64,000 bases of DNA from Leptotrichia sp. oral taxon 218 (GCF_018128225.1 NZ_CP072377.1:558001-622000), one strand, 5' to 3'; shown: positions 1 through 10,250, numbered from the stretch's first letter. Program-made: numbers and translations. The notes: generated by a model not told the origin, from the sequence alone.

Positions 1-140
1 ATACATCTAGCCGCCTGTGTTTCTATGTATTCATCATTTAAAGGGATGTCAATTTCATTAAAATCTTTAATTCTGTCAGAAATTTCCCTAATTTTTTTCT
101 CTTCTCTATGTATTTCTAAAAATCCACCTAGTTTTCCCAT
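1..140 (-). CDS. gltD: Glutamate synthase small subunit, N-terminal fragment (cut by window edge)
   Basis: Reading leftwards from the ATG at 140 gives a protein beginning MGKLGGFLEIHREEKK and reaching IETQAARC at the window edge. This is the start of the GltD family: the MGKxxGFLE opening and the ETQAARC segment just before the cysteine-rich Fe-S region. GltD is the NADPH/FAD and Fe-S subunit that passes electrons to GltB for glutamate synthesis from glutamine and 2-oxoglutarate. It starts 3 bases after the gltB stop codon on the same strand, with a GAGAGAGGTGAGG Shine-Dalgarno inside the gltB end, so the pair is surely co-transcribed and probably translationally coupled. Only about 46 residues are visible. 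Confidence 0.88.
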   Translation of the reverse strand, partial: MGKLGGFLEIHREEKKIREISDRIKDFNEIDIPLNDEYIETQAARC

Positions 141-142
141 TT

Positions 143-3100
143 CTAAGCCTCACCTCTCTCAAATATTTCTTTAAATTCAGGTGCAATAACAACTTTAAAG
201 TTTTGTTTTTCAGTTTCCCAATTGTTTAAAATTTCTTTTGCAACGACACTTCCTGTATAATTAAAGTGTTTTTCCACATAAGTTTTTATTTCATTTTCAT
301 AAACTTCGTTAAGTTCATCAAATTCAACCATTTCTTTATTCAAGTTTTGCTCAAAAGTATTGTTTTTATCATAAACATAAGCAATTCCACCACTCATACC
401 AGCGGCAAAGTTTTTACCAGTTTCTCCTAAAATAACAGCACGTCCACCAGTCATGTATTCACAACCGTGATCTCCAACACCTTCTACAACAGCAACCGCT
501 CCAGAGTTTCTAACACAGAATCTTTCTCCAGCAACTCCGTTTAAATAAGCTTCTCCTCTGATTGCACCGTATAAAATGGCATTTCCTCCAATTATATTTT
601 CATCTGCTTCGTATTTAGAAACTTCAGGTTTTTTAATAATAATTTTTGCACCGAATAATCCTTTTCCGATATAATCGTTTGATTGTCCAGTCAAATTATA
701 TGTAATTCCTTTTGCTCCAAACACACCAAAACTTTGTCCACCGATTCCTTCCAAGTTTAGTGTAATTGTATCATCTTCAAGTTTATATCCACCAAATGTT
801 CTAGCAACTTCTCCACTTAACATCGCTCCAAAACTTCTATCAAAGTTTTCAATTTTTTCATTAATTACAGTTTTTTGAACATTATTTTTATCGCTTTCAA
901 AAGTTGCTTTAGCAAGTTTAATTAATTTTCTATCGATGATATTTTCCATTTTGAAGTCTTGATTTTGAGTTTTTACATTTGGACTGTCGATATTCTTGTT
1001 AGTGTAAAGAATTTTTCCTAAGTCTACATTTTTAACTTTTTCTAATTTTGAAGTTTTAGAAACTTCCAAGAATTCATCAGCTTTTCCAATTAATTCATCA
1101 AGTTTTGTAACTCCAAGTTCAGCCATAATTTCTCTTGCTTCTTGTGAGATAAATCTAAAGTATCTAATAATATTTTCATATTGTCCAGTAAATTTCTTAC
1201 GAAGTTCTTCAGATTGAGTTGCAACTCCAACTGGACACATATTTGTATGACATTTTCTCATCATAATACATCCTAAAATTACAAGCGGCATTGTTGCAAA
1301 TCCAAATTCTTCAGCTCCTAAAATCGCTCCAATTACTAAATCTCTACCTGTTTTTAATTTTCCATCAACTTGAAGAGTAACTCTACTTCTCAATTTATGT
1401 TCCTTTAAAATTTGGTGAGCTTCAGAAAGTCCTAATTCCCAAGGTAATCCAGCATGTTTAATTGAAGATAGTGGTGATGCTCCAGTTCCTCCGTCATGTC
1501 CAGAAATTAAGATCATTTCAGATTTTGCCTTAGCAACTCCAGAAGCAACGACTCCAACTCCAGCTTCAGACACCAATTTAACACTAATTCTAGCTTTTTC
1601 ATTTACATTTTTCAAGTCAAAAATTAATTGTGCCAAATCTTCGATTGAATAAATATCGTGGTGTGGTGGTGGTGAAATCAAGCTAATTCCAGGTGTTGTA
1701 TGACGAGTAGCACCAATTTCTTTATTTACTTTAAATCCAGGTAATTGTCCACCTTCTCCAGGTTTTGCCCCTTGAGCCATCTTAATTTGCAACTCATCGG
1801 CATTTACCAAGTAATCGGTTGTAACTCCAAATCTTCCAGATGCAATTTGTTTTGTAGCACTTCTTCTGTTGTCTAAAAATCTTTCAGGATTTTCTCCACC
1901 TTCTCCAGAATTAGAACGACCACCAATCGTATTTAATGCTCTTGCAATCGCTTCGTGAGCTTCTTTTGAAATTGAACCGAATGACATAGCTCCAGTAACA
2001 AATCTTCTCATAATTGCTTCAACAGGTTCAACTTCATCAATTGAAACAGGTTTTCTGTCAGAATGGAATTTTAGCATTCCTCTTATTGTAAGCAAATGCT
2101 GACTTTGGTCGTTTACAATTTTTGCAAATTCCTTATAAGTGTTATAATCATCTCTATTTGCTGCATCTTGAATTTTTGAAATCGCATCAGGAGTCAAGAT
2201 TCTATTTGTTCCTTCCTTCATCCAAGAATATTCTCCATCCACATAAAGTGTTTCAGCACCAAGATTAATTGAATCAATTGCATCGTCAAAATTATTTAGA
2301 ACTTCATCTTCCAATGTTTTAATTGTAAGTCCTTCGATTCTTGAAACAATTCCTGTGAAATATTTTTTAACTAATTCAGTTGATAATCCAACAGCTTCAA
2401 AAATTTGTGCTCCTCTATAACTGTCAACAGTTGAAATTCCCATTTTTGACATAGTTTTCAAAATTGATTTTTTCTGAGCTTTCAAATAGTTGTATTGCAA
2501 ATCTTTTATTTCAGATTCATCAGCATTCAAGTAAAGTTTATTTTTTACCATATATTCAATTGAATCAAGTGCCAAATAAGGGTTAATTGCAGTTGCACCG
2601 TATCCGATCAGCAATGCAAAATGCATAATTTCCCTAGCTTCCCCAGTTTCCACTAAAATATCAATTTCATTTCGTTTTTTATTTCTAATTAAATAGTGAT
2701 GAAGCCCAGCAACAGCAAGTAAAGCTGGAATTGCCACATTTTCAGTATCAGCATTTCTGTCAGATAAAATAATAGATTTTACTCCACTATCAATTGCATC
2801 TTCAGCAAGTTTAAATATTTTATCCAGTCTTTCTTCTAAGTTTTCAGTTGGTTTGAAAGTTATATCTAAAACAGCAGGTTTTTTCCCATTTCTTTCATAA
2901 TTTTTCAAAAATTCCATAGTTTTGTTGTCCATAATTGGAGAATCCAAAACTACAGTTTCTCCAGCTTCAGGAATTTCTTCTAAAATATTTGCTTTTCTGT
3001 AAAGCTGAGTTCTAAGCGACATAACAAAATTTTCTCTAATTGGGTCAATTGGAGGATTTGTTACTTGTGCAAACAATTGTTTAAAGTAGCTGTAAAGTAA

Positions 3101-4654
3101 TTTTGGCTTTTCGGAAAAAATAGCAAGTGCTGCATCATTTCCCATTGAACCAAGTGGTTCTTGTCCAGTTATAGCCATTCTTGAAATCAAGATGTGTAAA
3201 TCTTCCCTTGAATAGCTAAATAATTTTAATTTGTTGTAAATGTCATCTAAATCGCTAGTTTTGTTGTAATCAAAATTAGCTTCTTTCATTAAATCATTTA
3301 CATTTTTCTTATCTTTAATTAATTTTTTGAAGTCTGTTCCGTTCAAGACTTTTTCAGTAACTTCATCATCACTATACAATTTTTTCTTTTCTAGATCAAT
3401 TACAAAAACTTTTCCAGGTTTAACTCTTCCACTTTGAACAATATTTTCAGGTTTTATTGGTAAAGTTCCAACTTCAGAACCGACAAGCATTTGATTATCA
3501 TCAGTTAAAATATATCTAAGAGGTCTAAGTCCATTTCTATCAAGTTTTGCAACCAAATATCTGGAATCAGTCATAATCATAGCTGCAGGTCCATCCCAAG
3601 CTTCCATTAATCCTGAATAATAGTCATAAAATGCTTTTAGATCTTCAGATTTAGTATGATCCTTTTCCCAAGCCGCAGGAACTAAAATTGAAATCGCTTC
3701 CATCAAAGTTTTTCCAGAAAATACAAGCAATTCAATCACTGCATCAAGATTAGCTGAATCTGACCATTCTTCATCATTTATTGGGAATAATTCTTTAATA
3801 TCTTCGTAATTCGGAGACGCTAATGCAATTTCTCTAGCTTTCATCCAGTTTACATTCCCTTTAACAGTATTAATTTCACCATTATGTGCTAAAAATCTGA
3901 ATGGGTGAGCAAGTTTCCAAGATGGGAAAGTGTTCGTACTAAATCTTTGGTGAACTAGGCAATAAGAACTTACAAGTTTGTCTGATTGCAAGTCGATATA
4001 GAAGTTCTCGATTTGATCAGGTTTTACTAGACCTTTATAAATTATTGATTTTGAAGATAATTTTGTTATGTAAAATTTATCTTCAGTGTCGCAGTTTGCT
4101 TTTTTTACGGCATTTTCAATTTTTCTTCTCAAAATATAAAGATTTTTTTCAAAATCTTCTTTTGATGAATTTACTCTTTTTATGAAAAGTTGCCAGACAG
4201 ATGGCATTGTAGATTGCGCTTGAACTCCAACGGCATCTTTTTTTATAGGAACTTCTCTCCAAGTTAGGATTTCATCTTTTGAATTTTTTACAGTTTCTTC
4301 GACAATTTCCTTTATTTTTTCAAATTCTTCTTTTACAGTCGGGAAAAATATGTTAGCAACTCCATAATCTCCAAATTCTGGAAGATTTGGAACTATTTCT
4401 GCAAAAAATTTGTGTGGCACTTCAAATAAAAGTCCAGCTCCATCTCCAGTTTCACTGTCATATCCTTCAGCTCCACGGTGTTCCAATCCAGCTAAAATTC
4501 TTATTCCACCTTTTACAACTTGATTAGTTTTTTTATTGTCAATATTTGCGATAAATCCCATACCGCAGTTGTCTTTTTCAAAATACGGCTCATAAAGTGA
4601 ATTTTTAGAAAGCTCATATTTTTGTGATTTTACATTTTGAATGTTATTATCCAA
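143..4654 (-). CDS. gltB: Glutamate synthase large subunit (GOGAT)
   Basis: Large GOGAT subunit, about 1503 residues, the usual family length. Domains in order: class-II glutaminase with nucleophile Cys30 in DNCGMGF (exposed after propeptide removal), central domain, FMN-binding synthase domain with GGENPERF and AQGAKPGEGGQLPG, 3Fe-4S cysteines at about 1129, 1135 and 1140 (CIMMRKCHTNMC), and the C-terminal beta-helix with Gly-rich repeats. With GltD it makes two glutamates from glutamine and 2-oxoglutarate. Start choice: an in-frame ATG lies at 4687, but it has no Shine-Dalgarno, whereas a strong GGAGGT (4662-4667) sits 7 bases before a TTG at 4654. I take TTG as the start; the ATG would give 1514 residues. 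It is divergent from the glutamine synthetase gene, giving a GS-GOGAT locus. Confidence 0.95.
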   Translation of the reverse strand: MDNNIQNVKSQKYELSKNSLYEPYFEKDNCGMGFIANIDNKKTNQVVKGGIRILAGLEHRGAEGYDSETGDGAGLLFEVPHKFFAEIVPNLPEFGDYGVANIFFPTVKEEFEKIKEIVEETVKNSKDEILTWREVPIKKDAVGVQAQSTMPSVWQLFIKRVNSSKEDFEKNLYILRRKIENAVKKANCDTEDKFYITKLSSKSIIYKGLVKPDQIENFYIDLQSDKLVSSYCLVHQRFSTNTFPSWKLAHPFRFLAHNGEINTVKGNVNWMKAREIALASPNYEDIKELFPINDEEWSDSANLDAVIELLVFSGKTLMEAISILVPAAWEKDHTKSEDLKAFYDYYSGLMEAWDGPAAMIMTDSRYLVAKLDRNGLRPLRYILTDDNQMLVGSEVGTLPIKPENIVQSGRVKPGKVFVIDLEKKKLYSDDEVTEKVLNGTDFKKLIKDKKNVNDLMKEANFDYNKTSDLDDIYNKLKLFSYSREDLHILISRMAITGQEPLGSMGNDAALAIFSEKPKLLYSYFKQLFAQVTNPPIDPIRENFVMSLRTQLYRKANILEEIPEAGETVVLDSPIMDNKTMEFLKNYERNGKKPAVLDITFKPTENLEERLDKIFKLAEDAIDSGVKSIILSDRNADTENVAIPALLAVAGLHHYLIRNKKRNEIDILVETGEAREIMHFALLIGYGATAINPYLALDSIEYMVKNKLYLNADESEIKDLQYNYLKAQKKSILKTMSKMGISTVDSYRGAQIFEAVGLSTELVKKYFTGIVSRIEGLTIKTLEDEVLNNFDDAIDSINLGAETLYVDGEYSWMKEGTNRILTPDAISKIQDAANRDDYNTYKEFAKIVNDQSQHLLTIRGMLKFHSDRKPVSIDEVEPVEAIMRRFVTGAMSFGSISKEAHEAIARALNTIGGRSNSGEGGENPERFLDNRRSATKQIASGRFGVTTDYLVNADELQIKMAQGAKPGEGGQLPGFKVNKEIGATRHTTPGISLISPPPHHDIYSIEDLAQLIFDLKNVNEKARISVKLVSEAGVGVVASGVAKAKSEMILISGHDGGTGASPLSSIKHAGLPWELGLSEAHQILKEHKLRSRVTLQVDGKLKTGRDLVIGAILGAEEFGFATMPLVILGCIMMRKCHTNMCPVGVATQSEELRKKFTGQYENIIRYFRFISQEAREIMAELGVTKLDELIGKADEFLEVSKTSKLEKVKNVDLGKILYTNKNIDSPNVKTQNQDFKMENIIDRKLIKLAKATFESDKNNVQKTVINEKIENFDRSFGAMLSGEVARTFGGYKLEDDTITLNLEGIGGQSFGVFGAKGITYNLTGQSNDYIGKGLFGAKIIIKKPEVSKYEADENIIGGNAILYGAIRGEAYLNGVAGERFCVRNSGAVAVVEGVGDHGCEYMTGGRAVILGETGKNFAAGMSGGIAYVYDKNNTFEQNLNKEMVEFDELNEVYENEIKTYVEKHFNYTGSVVAKEILNNWETEKQNFKVVIAPEFKEIFERGEA

Positions 4655-4823
4655 AGTCTGTACCTCCAATGTTTTAGATTTTCTCATAAAATATTTTATT
4701 ATATTAAGTAATTTAATAATTGAATATTAATATATCAATATATTAGTTAAGAAATATATATTAATATAAGAAATATAAGTAATATTAACAAAATATTTTA
4801 ACCTTATTATATGCTATGAACCA

Positions 4824-4852
4824 ATTATACATTTCACAAAATCATTTTGCAA
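4824..4852 (-). promoter_or_regulatory. Promoter for gltBD
   Basis: On the minus strand a -35 TTGCAA (4847-4852) and -10 TATAAT (4824-4829) are separated by 17 bases. This implies a 5' leader of roughly 165 bases before the gltB TTG start. The 420-base gap between gltB and glnN otherwise holds only AT-rich sequence and the opposing glnN promoter. Confidence 0.6.
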
Positions 4853-4965
4853 ACATAAAAAAAAATTTGATAACCAAAGTATCCATTTAAAAAAAATGGA
4901 TAAAAACACGATAAACACTAAACTTAAAAAGATTTTTTAAAATAAAATATTATCAAAATTTTTAT

Positions 4966-4994
4966 TTGACTTATAATTTTGCACATTGTATAAT
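4966..4994 (+). promoter_or_regulatory. Promoter for glnN
   Basis: A near-consensus sigma-70 promoter: TTGACT (4966-4971), 17-base spacer, TATAAT (4989-4994). Transcription would begin near 5001, leaving a leader of about 107 bases before the glnN ATG at 5108. The leader start (5001-5015) repeats 15 bases found again inside the gene at 5120-5134. Confidence 0.75.
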
Positions 4995-5107
4995 AAGCCT
5001 ATGAAAAGTTTTGGAAGAGTTTTGAAAAAGTGTAGTTTATTACCACATTTTCAATCTTTAAAAAATGTAAAATTTAGAAAATTAGGAAATAGGAAAGAGG
5101 TAAATTT

Positions 5108-7212
5108 ATGGAAAATGCTATGAAAAGTTTTGGAGAAAATGTCTTTAGAGACAGCAACCTTAAAAAAGAGTTTCTAAAGAAGTTTTCAAAGAATTTAAAG
5201 CATCGCAATTAGGAAAAACAGAATTATCAAAAGAAGCAGCAGAAGTAATTGCAAATGCAATAAAAGACTGGGCAACTAAAAGAGGAGCAACTCACTACTG
5301 CCACTGGTTTCAACCGCTAACAGATTTAACAGCTGAAAAACACGATTCATTCTTGGAACCAACTGAAAGTGAAGAATTAATTTACAAATTTTCAGGAAGC
5401 AATTTGATAAAAGGTGAGCCTGATGCTTCATCATTTCCAAATGGAGGACTTCGTAGCACATTTGAAGCAAGAGGATACACAATTTGGGATACAAGTTCAT
5501 ATCCATTTATAAGAGAAAATAAAAATGGAGTTACATTATATATTCCAACTGCATTTATTTCATTTACAGGAGAAGCATTGGATAAAAAAGTTCCTTTACT
5601 TAGAACAATGAAATATATAAGCGAACAATCGCTAAGAGTATTAAGAGCATTGGGAAATACAACTTCAAAACATGTATTTAACACACTTGGAGTTGAACAG
5701 GAATATTTCTTGGTTAAAAAAGAATTGTTTGAAGCAAGAGATGATTTACTTCTTACAGGAAGAACATTATTTGGAGCTCCAGCACCAAAAGGTCAAGAAT
5801 TGAACGACCACTACTTTGGAAAAATTAAAGATAAAGTTATTAACTTTATGAGCGATGTCGATGTTGAATTATGGAAATTAGGAATTCCATCAAAAACTAG
5901 ACATAATGAAGTTGCACCAAACCAATTTGAAGTTGCACCATTATTCTCAGTTGCAAACTTGGCTTCAGACCAAAACCAAATTATAATGGAAACAATTGAA
6001 AAAACTGCACTAAAACACGGATTAGTTGCATTACTTCACGAAAAACCTTTTGATGGGGTAAACGGTTCAGGAAAACATAACAACTGGTCACTTGGAACTG
6101 ATGATGGGGATAATTTATTCAGTCCAGGAAAAGACCCTAAAACAAATACAAATTTCTTAATCTTTACATCTGCAGTAATTGAAGCTGTTGACAGATATTA
6201 TCCAATGTTGAGATATTCAACTGCAACTGCTACAAATGACCACAGATTAGGAGGACACGAAGCACCTCCAGCAATTATCTCAATCTTCCTAGGTGAAGAA
6301 TTGACAACAATTTTAGACAACATCGCCAACAAAAAAGATGCACCTGTGTCAGAAGCTTCAGAAGTAAACTTGTCAGTTGATGTACTTCCAACATTCAGTA
6401 TGGATGCAGGAGATAGAAACAGAACTTCACCTTTTGCATTCACAGGAAACAAATTTGAATTTAGAATGCCAGGTTCAAGTTCAACTCCAGCAACAACAGC
6501 AGCAGTAATCAATGCAGCAGTTGGAAAAGTATTGTCTGAATATGCCGACAAATTGGAAAAAGCGACTGAAAAAACTTTACCAAAAGTAATAAATGAAATC
6601 ATCGCAAATGCTTACAAAAAACACCACAGAATTATTTTCAACGGTAATGGATATAGCGAAGAATGGGTTAAAGAAGCAAAAAGAAGAGGACTTACAAACG
6701 AAGTTTCTGCAAACACAGCACTTAGAAAAATGGTTGAGCCAGAAATTTTGGAATTAGTAGATGGAATCGGAATGCTGTCAGAACAAGAATCATTAGCAAG
6801 ATACAATGCTTATGCTGAAAGATATGTAAAACAGCTTACTATCGAATCAAGAACATTAATTGACATCGTAAACAAAAACATCTTGCCATCAGCTCTAAAA
6901 TTTGCAAACTTATTGGCAGACCACATTGAAAAAAATTCAAAATACGGAAAAGCCTTCATAAAAGAACAGGAAGAATTGCTAAAAGATGTTTTATCAAATG
7001 TGACAGCATTGAGAAAAGAAACAAAATCACTTGAAAAAGAAATTGCAAGAGTTTCAAACGAAGAAGATTTACCTAAACAAACTGATTTAGCAAAAGAAAA
7101 ATTAGTATCAGGACTTGAAGCATTGAGAGTTCCTTGCGATAATTTGGAAAAAATTATTGATAAAGACTTATGGAAATTCCCAACATATACTGATTTATTA
7201 TTTAAATTATAA
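5108..7212 (+). CDS. glnN: Glutamine synthetase type III, reading frame broken near the N terminus
   Basis: GSIII makes glutamine from glutamate, ammonia and ATP; it pairs functionally with the adjacent GOGAT. The gene starts at ATG 5108 behind AAAGAGGT and reads MENAMKSFGENVF, the usual GSIII opening, but the frame ends at a TAG after 34 codons. Adding one A to the A6 run at 5162-5167 (AAA AAA GAG to AAA AAA AGA GTT) continues it as RVSKEVFKEFKASQLGKTELSKEA and then without break to 7212, about 701 residues, the normal GSIII length. GSIII motifs are present: KGEPDASSFPNGG, the NDHRLGGHEAPP segment and NRTSPFAFTGNKFEFR. Read strictly, only an ORF from an internal ATG (5353) is intact, and it lacks part of the N-terminal domain. 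The break may be a base-calling error, a real mutation, or rescued by slippage. Confidence 0.85.
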
Positions 7213-7220
7213 TAAAAAAT

Positions 7221-7256
7221 ATAAGGGGAGATAAAATTTCTCCTCTTATTTTTTTA
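7221..7256 (+). terminator. Rho-independent terminator of glnN
   Basis: The stem AAGGGGAGA (7223-7231) pairs with TCTCCTCTT (7239-7247), with one G-T wobble, and is followed by an ATTTTTTT tract. It lies 9 bases after the glnN stop codon. Confidence 0.85.
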
Positions 7257-7258
7257 TC

Positions 7259-7287
7259 TTGATTTTATTTTTTTATAATGTTATACT
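7259..7287 (+). promoter_or_regulatory. Promoter for the AEC carrier
   Basis: TTGATT (7259-7264) and TATACT (7282-7287) are separated by 17 bases. The site sits directly after the glnN terminator and about 40 bases before the start codon at 7326. Confidence 0.6.
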
Positions 7288-7325
7288 GTTTTTGTAAAAA
7301 AATTAATGTTTTGAGAGGAGAAAAA

Positions 7326-8288
7326 ATGGTATTTTTTACATCGCTGGGAAGTATTTTTCCCGTTATATTTATAATCGCACTAGGTTATGTTCTAAAAAAA
7401 AGACACTGGTTTCATCATACATTCAGTGAAAATGTGTCAAAATTAATTATGAATGTATCACTACCCGCTTCAATATTTGTTTCAGTATTCAAATATTTAA
7501 AATTAGAAGTATTGGAAAAATTGTCAAATAGACTTATTTTTACATTTTTGTCAGTAATCATAGGTTATTTAGTTGCTTATTTAATGATAAAGGCGGTAAA
7601 GATGAGAGATGGTCGTCGTGGAGCATTTTACAACGCTGTCGTAAATGGTAACACAATTTTTATCGGAATGCCATTAAATGTTGCACTTTTTGGAGAGCAG
7701 AGCTTACCTTATTATTTAATGTATTATATTACAAATACTATATCAATTTGGACTTTGGGATACATTTTTTTAGAAAATGATCCTGCAGAAGTGGATCCAG
7801 AAAATAGGAAAAGAAGTGGAATTAACTGGAAAAAATTGTTATCTCCAGCACTTGTAGCATTTGTAATATCATTCATATTTTTGGCGCTAAAAGTGGAAAT
7901 ACCTAAGCCAATATTTAACACGCTTGACTATGTTGGAGAAATAGTTACTCCACTTGCACTTTTATACATTGGAATTGTACTAGCTGACGCTGGACTTCAT
8001 AGCATTAGATTTGACAAAGATACAATTTTAGCACTAGTTGGAAGATTTGTAATTTCGGCAATTGTAATGATAGTCTTGGTAAAATTGTCGGCTCATTATA
8101 TGGATATAACAAGAGATGATCTAAACACATATGTAATACAATCAGCAACGCCAGTATTTGCCGCACTTCCAATATTAACAAACGAAACAAAAGGAGATAT
8201 TGGATATGCCACAAATGTCGTAACTACAAGTACAATTTTATTTATAATAATAGTACCTTTACTTATGACAATTTTAAAATTTTTGTAA
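7326..8288 (+). CDS. AEC-family (auxin efflux carrier / malate permease type) membrane transporter
   Basis: A 320-residue, very hydrophobic protein with about ten membrane segments in the two five-helix halves typical of the AEC/BASS-like carrier fold. Typical AEC features are an N-terminal IFIIALGYVLKKRHWF segment, a first-half LIMNVSLPASIF motif with conserved Pro, and a second-half VTPLALLYIGIVLADAG stretch. Family members move organic acids such as malate or other small anions; the substrate cannot be read from sequence. The ATG at 7326 is chosen because GAGAGGAG (7312-7319) precedes it; a longer in-frame ORF from 7278 has no ribosome site. It has its own promoter and terminator. Confidence 0.85.
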   Translation: MVFFTSLGSIFPVIFIIALGYVLKKRHWFHHTFSENVSKLIMNVSLPASIFVSVFKYLKLEVLEKLSNRLIFTFLSVIIGYLVAYLMIKAVKMRDGRRGAFYNAVVNGNTIFIGMPLNVALFGEQSLPYYLMYYITNTISIWTLGYIFLENDPAEVDPENRKRSGINWKKLLSPALVAFVISFIFLALKVEIPKPIFNTLDYVGEIVTPLALLYIGIVLADAGLHSIRFDKDTILALVGRFVISAIVMIVLVKLSAHYMDITRDDLNTYVIQSATPVFAALPILTNETKGDIGYATNVVTTSTILFIIIVPLLMTILKFL

Positions 8289-8321
8289 AATTAAAATAAA
8301 TTTAAAAAAATTAATTAATAA

Positions 8322-8366
8322 AAAAATTCAAGTTTTTGAAATATAAAATTTGAATTTTTTTTTTTT
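8322..8366 (+). terminator. Rho-independent terminator of the AEC carrier gene
   Basis: AAAAATTCAA (8322-8331) pairs with TTGAATTTTT (8350-8359) and is followed by a run of T. The stem is AT-rich, but the T tract is long. Confidence 0.7.
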
Positions 8367-8396
8367 AATTTTAGAAAAATAAAAAAGTAAATTTAA

Positions 8397-8424
8397 TTGA
8401 CAAAAAATTAAAATAGGGTATAAT
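8397..8424 (+). promoter_or_regulatory. Promoter for the secreted hydrolase
   Basis: TTGACA (8397-8402), 16-base spacer, TATAAT (8419-8424). The start codon is about 42 bases further on, with AGAAGGAG at 8453-8460 as ribosome site. Confidence 0.7.
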
Positions 8425-8465
8425 AATATCAAATTTTGTTTATAAATAAAGTAGAAGGAGAATTT

Positions 8466-10070
8466 ATGAATATGAAAAAAAATTTAATTATATTAAGTTT
8501 ATTGATTTCAGCTTTTTCAATGGCTATGGATAGTGAAAAAGGATTAACAGATTTCAGCAAATATCAGAAAAATACTGAAGTAAATAAGAATGAAGATAAA
8601 AAATCACAAATGGGAGCACCTATGAATAAAAAAGTAATAACCGAAGATATGATAACAAATAAAATAGAAAATGGTTACAACTTAAATTTTGATGCAAATA
8701 AAAATTATACAACAAAAACAGCGACTGTTAATGGAAAAACTGTTACTTATCGTGCTTATGAAAATATAGTTTATGTTGCAAAACCAGTTGATACTGCATA
8801 TCAAACTATAAATATCTATATTCCAGAAGAATATTTTAAAAATAAATCAGTTGGGAAATACAATGCAAAAAGTGCACCAATATTTTTCCCAAATACAGTT
8901 GGAGGATACATGCCTGGAGCAGCTGGAGTGCCTGGAAATGGAAGAGATGGGAAACCTGATGCTTCATTAGTTGCCTTGTCAAATGGATATGTTGTGGCAA
9001 GTCCTGGAGCTAGAGGTAGAACTTTGGAAAAAGATGGAAAATATACAGGAAAGGCACCTGCTGTAATTGTAGATTTGAAGGCAGCTGTAAGATATTTGCG
9101 TTATAATGATAACAAAATGCCTGGTAGAGCTGACAGAATTATTTCTAACGGGACAAGTGCTGGAGGAGCAGTTTCAGCTCTGTTAGGTGCAACTGGGAAT
9201 AACAAGGATTACGAACCTTATTTGAAGGAAATTGGAGCATTGAAGGCTAGAGATGATATTTATGCAGTATCATCTTATTGTCCAATAACTAATTTAGAAA
9301 ATGCAAATACAGCGTATGAATGGATGTTTAATGATGTGAAAACATATAAAAAGATAGAAATTTCAATGCTAGATTACAATGTGGAAAGAAAATACACTGA
9401 GGGTACGTTGACTGATGATGAAATTTTACGTTCAAATGATTTGAAAAAAATGTTTCCTGATTATGTGAATAGTTTGAAATTGAAGGACAAAAACGGTAAA
9501 CTTTTAATGTTGGATAAAGATGGAAATGGAAGTTTTAAAAATCAAATTAAGCAGTATTACATTGATTCTGCAAATGCGGCTTTGAAAAAAGGAACTGATT
9601 TATCAGAATTTGACTTTTTAACAATAAAAAATGGAAAAGTTGTAGATTTAGATTATGATAAATATATTGCTTATATGGGTAGACAAAAAACGCCTGGAGC
9701 CTTTGATAATGTGGATTTGTCAACAGGAGAAAATAATGAATTTGGAGATGAAACTACGAATAATAAGCATTTTACAGAATATATGCTAGAACATTCGACA
9801 GTAAATGGAACAATGGCTGATAAGAAAATTATAAAAATGATGAATCCGATGAATTATATTGGAAATTCAAAAGTGAAATATTGGAGAATAAGACACGGTG
9901 CAGTTGACAAAGATACTTCACTTGCAATACCTGCGATACTTGCGATAAAATTGGAAAATCTTGGGAAAAAAGTTGATTTTTCATCACCTTGGGCGACACC
10001 GCATTCGGGGGATTATGATCTAAATGAATTATTCAGATGGATGGATAAAGTTGTAGCTGAAGGGAAATAG
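8466..10070 (+). CDS. Secreted alpha/beta-hydrolase, subtype B tannase-like
   Basis: A 534-residue protein with a classic signal peptide (Lys-rich start, hydrophobic run ILSLLISAFSMA). The mature part has the alpha/beta-hydrolase nucleophile elbow NGTSAGG (Ser near residue 231), a late Asp in HGAVDKDTS, and a His in ATPHSGDYD, which I read as the Ser-Asp-His triad. The arrangement, with a long insertion between nucleophile and Asp and the RIISNGTSAGGAVSALLG context, resembles bacterial subtype B tannases and feruloyl-type esterases that cleave gallate or other phenolic esters. Tannase activity is an inference and another esterase is possible. ATG 8466 is chosen over an upstream in-frame start at 8436 because AGAAGGAG lies 5 bases before it. 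Monocistronic, with its own promoter. Confidence 0.7.
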   Translation: MNMKKNLIILSLLISAFSMAMDSEKGLTDFSKYQKNTEVNKNEDKKSQMGAPMNKKVITEDMITNKIENGYNLNFDANKNYTTKTATVNGKTVTYRAYENIVYVAKPVDTAYQTINIYIPEEYFKNKSVGKYNAKSAPIFFPNTVGGYMPGAAGVPGNGRDGKPDASLVALSNGYVVASPGARGRTLEKDGKYTGKAPAVIVDLKAAVRYLRYNDNKMPGRADRIISNGTSAGGAVSALLGATGNNKDYEPYLKEIGALKARDDIYAVSSYCPITNLENANTAYEWMFNDVKTYKKIEISMLDYNVERKYTEGTLTDDEILRSNDLKKMFPDYVNSLKLKDKNGKLLMLDKDGNGSFKNQIKQYYIDSANAALKKGTDLSEFDFLTIKNGKVVDLDYDKYIAYMGRQKTPGAFDNVDLSTGENNEFGDETTNNKHFTEYMLEHSTVNGTMADKKIIKMMNPMNYIGNSKVKYWRIRHGAVDKDTSLAIPAILAIKLENLGKKVDFSSPWATPHSGDYDLNELFRWMDKVVAEGK

Positions 10071-10115
10071 AAATTAAAAAAATAAATAAAAATTTAATAA
10101 ATAATTATCAGAAAA

Positions 10116-10161
10116 AAATCTCTCACTTTTATAATACAAGTTGTTTACTTGTGAGAGATTT
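10116..10161 (+). terminator. Long inverted repeat after the hydrolase gene, possible terminator
   Basis: AAATCTCTCAC (10116-10126) is a perfect inverted repeat of GTGAGAGATTT (10151-10161), with a 24-base loop that contains a further ACAAG/CTTGT pairing. Only a modest T-rich stretch follows, so termination is likely but not certain. Confidence 0.5.
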
Positions 10162-10195
10162 ACAAATTTCTTTTTAGAAAAAATTTATAGAATCC

Positions 10196-10227
10196 TTGAC
10201 AAAAGTGATAAATTATGATAATATAAT
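10196..10227 (+). promoter_or_regulatory. Promoter for tRNA-Lys
   Basis: A consensus TTGACA (10196-10201) precedes overlapping -10 candidates GATAAT (10217-10222, 15-base spacer) and TATAAT (10222-10227, 20-base spacer). The tRNA begins at 10251. Confidence 0.55.
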
Positions 10228-10250
10228 TATGTTGTTTGAAAGTTTTTTTT

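Noticed and set aside
5162-5168. Programmed -1 frameshift in glnN at A AAA AAG
   Set aside because: The heptamer exists but is out of phase with the zero frame (codons are AAA AAA GAG), so canonical tandem slippage does not apply; listed as a frame break only.
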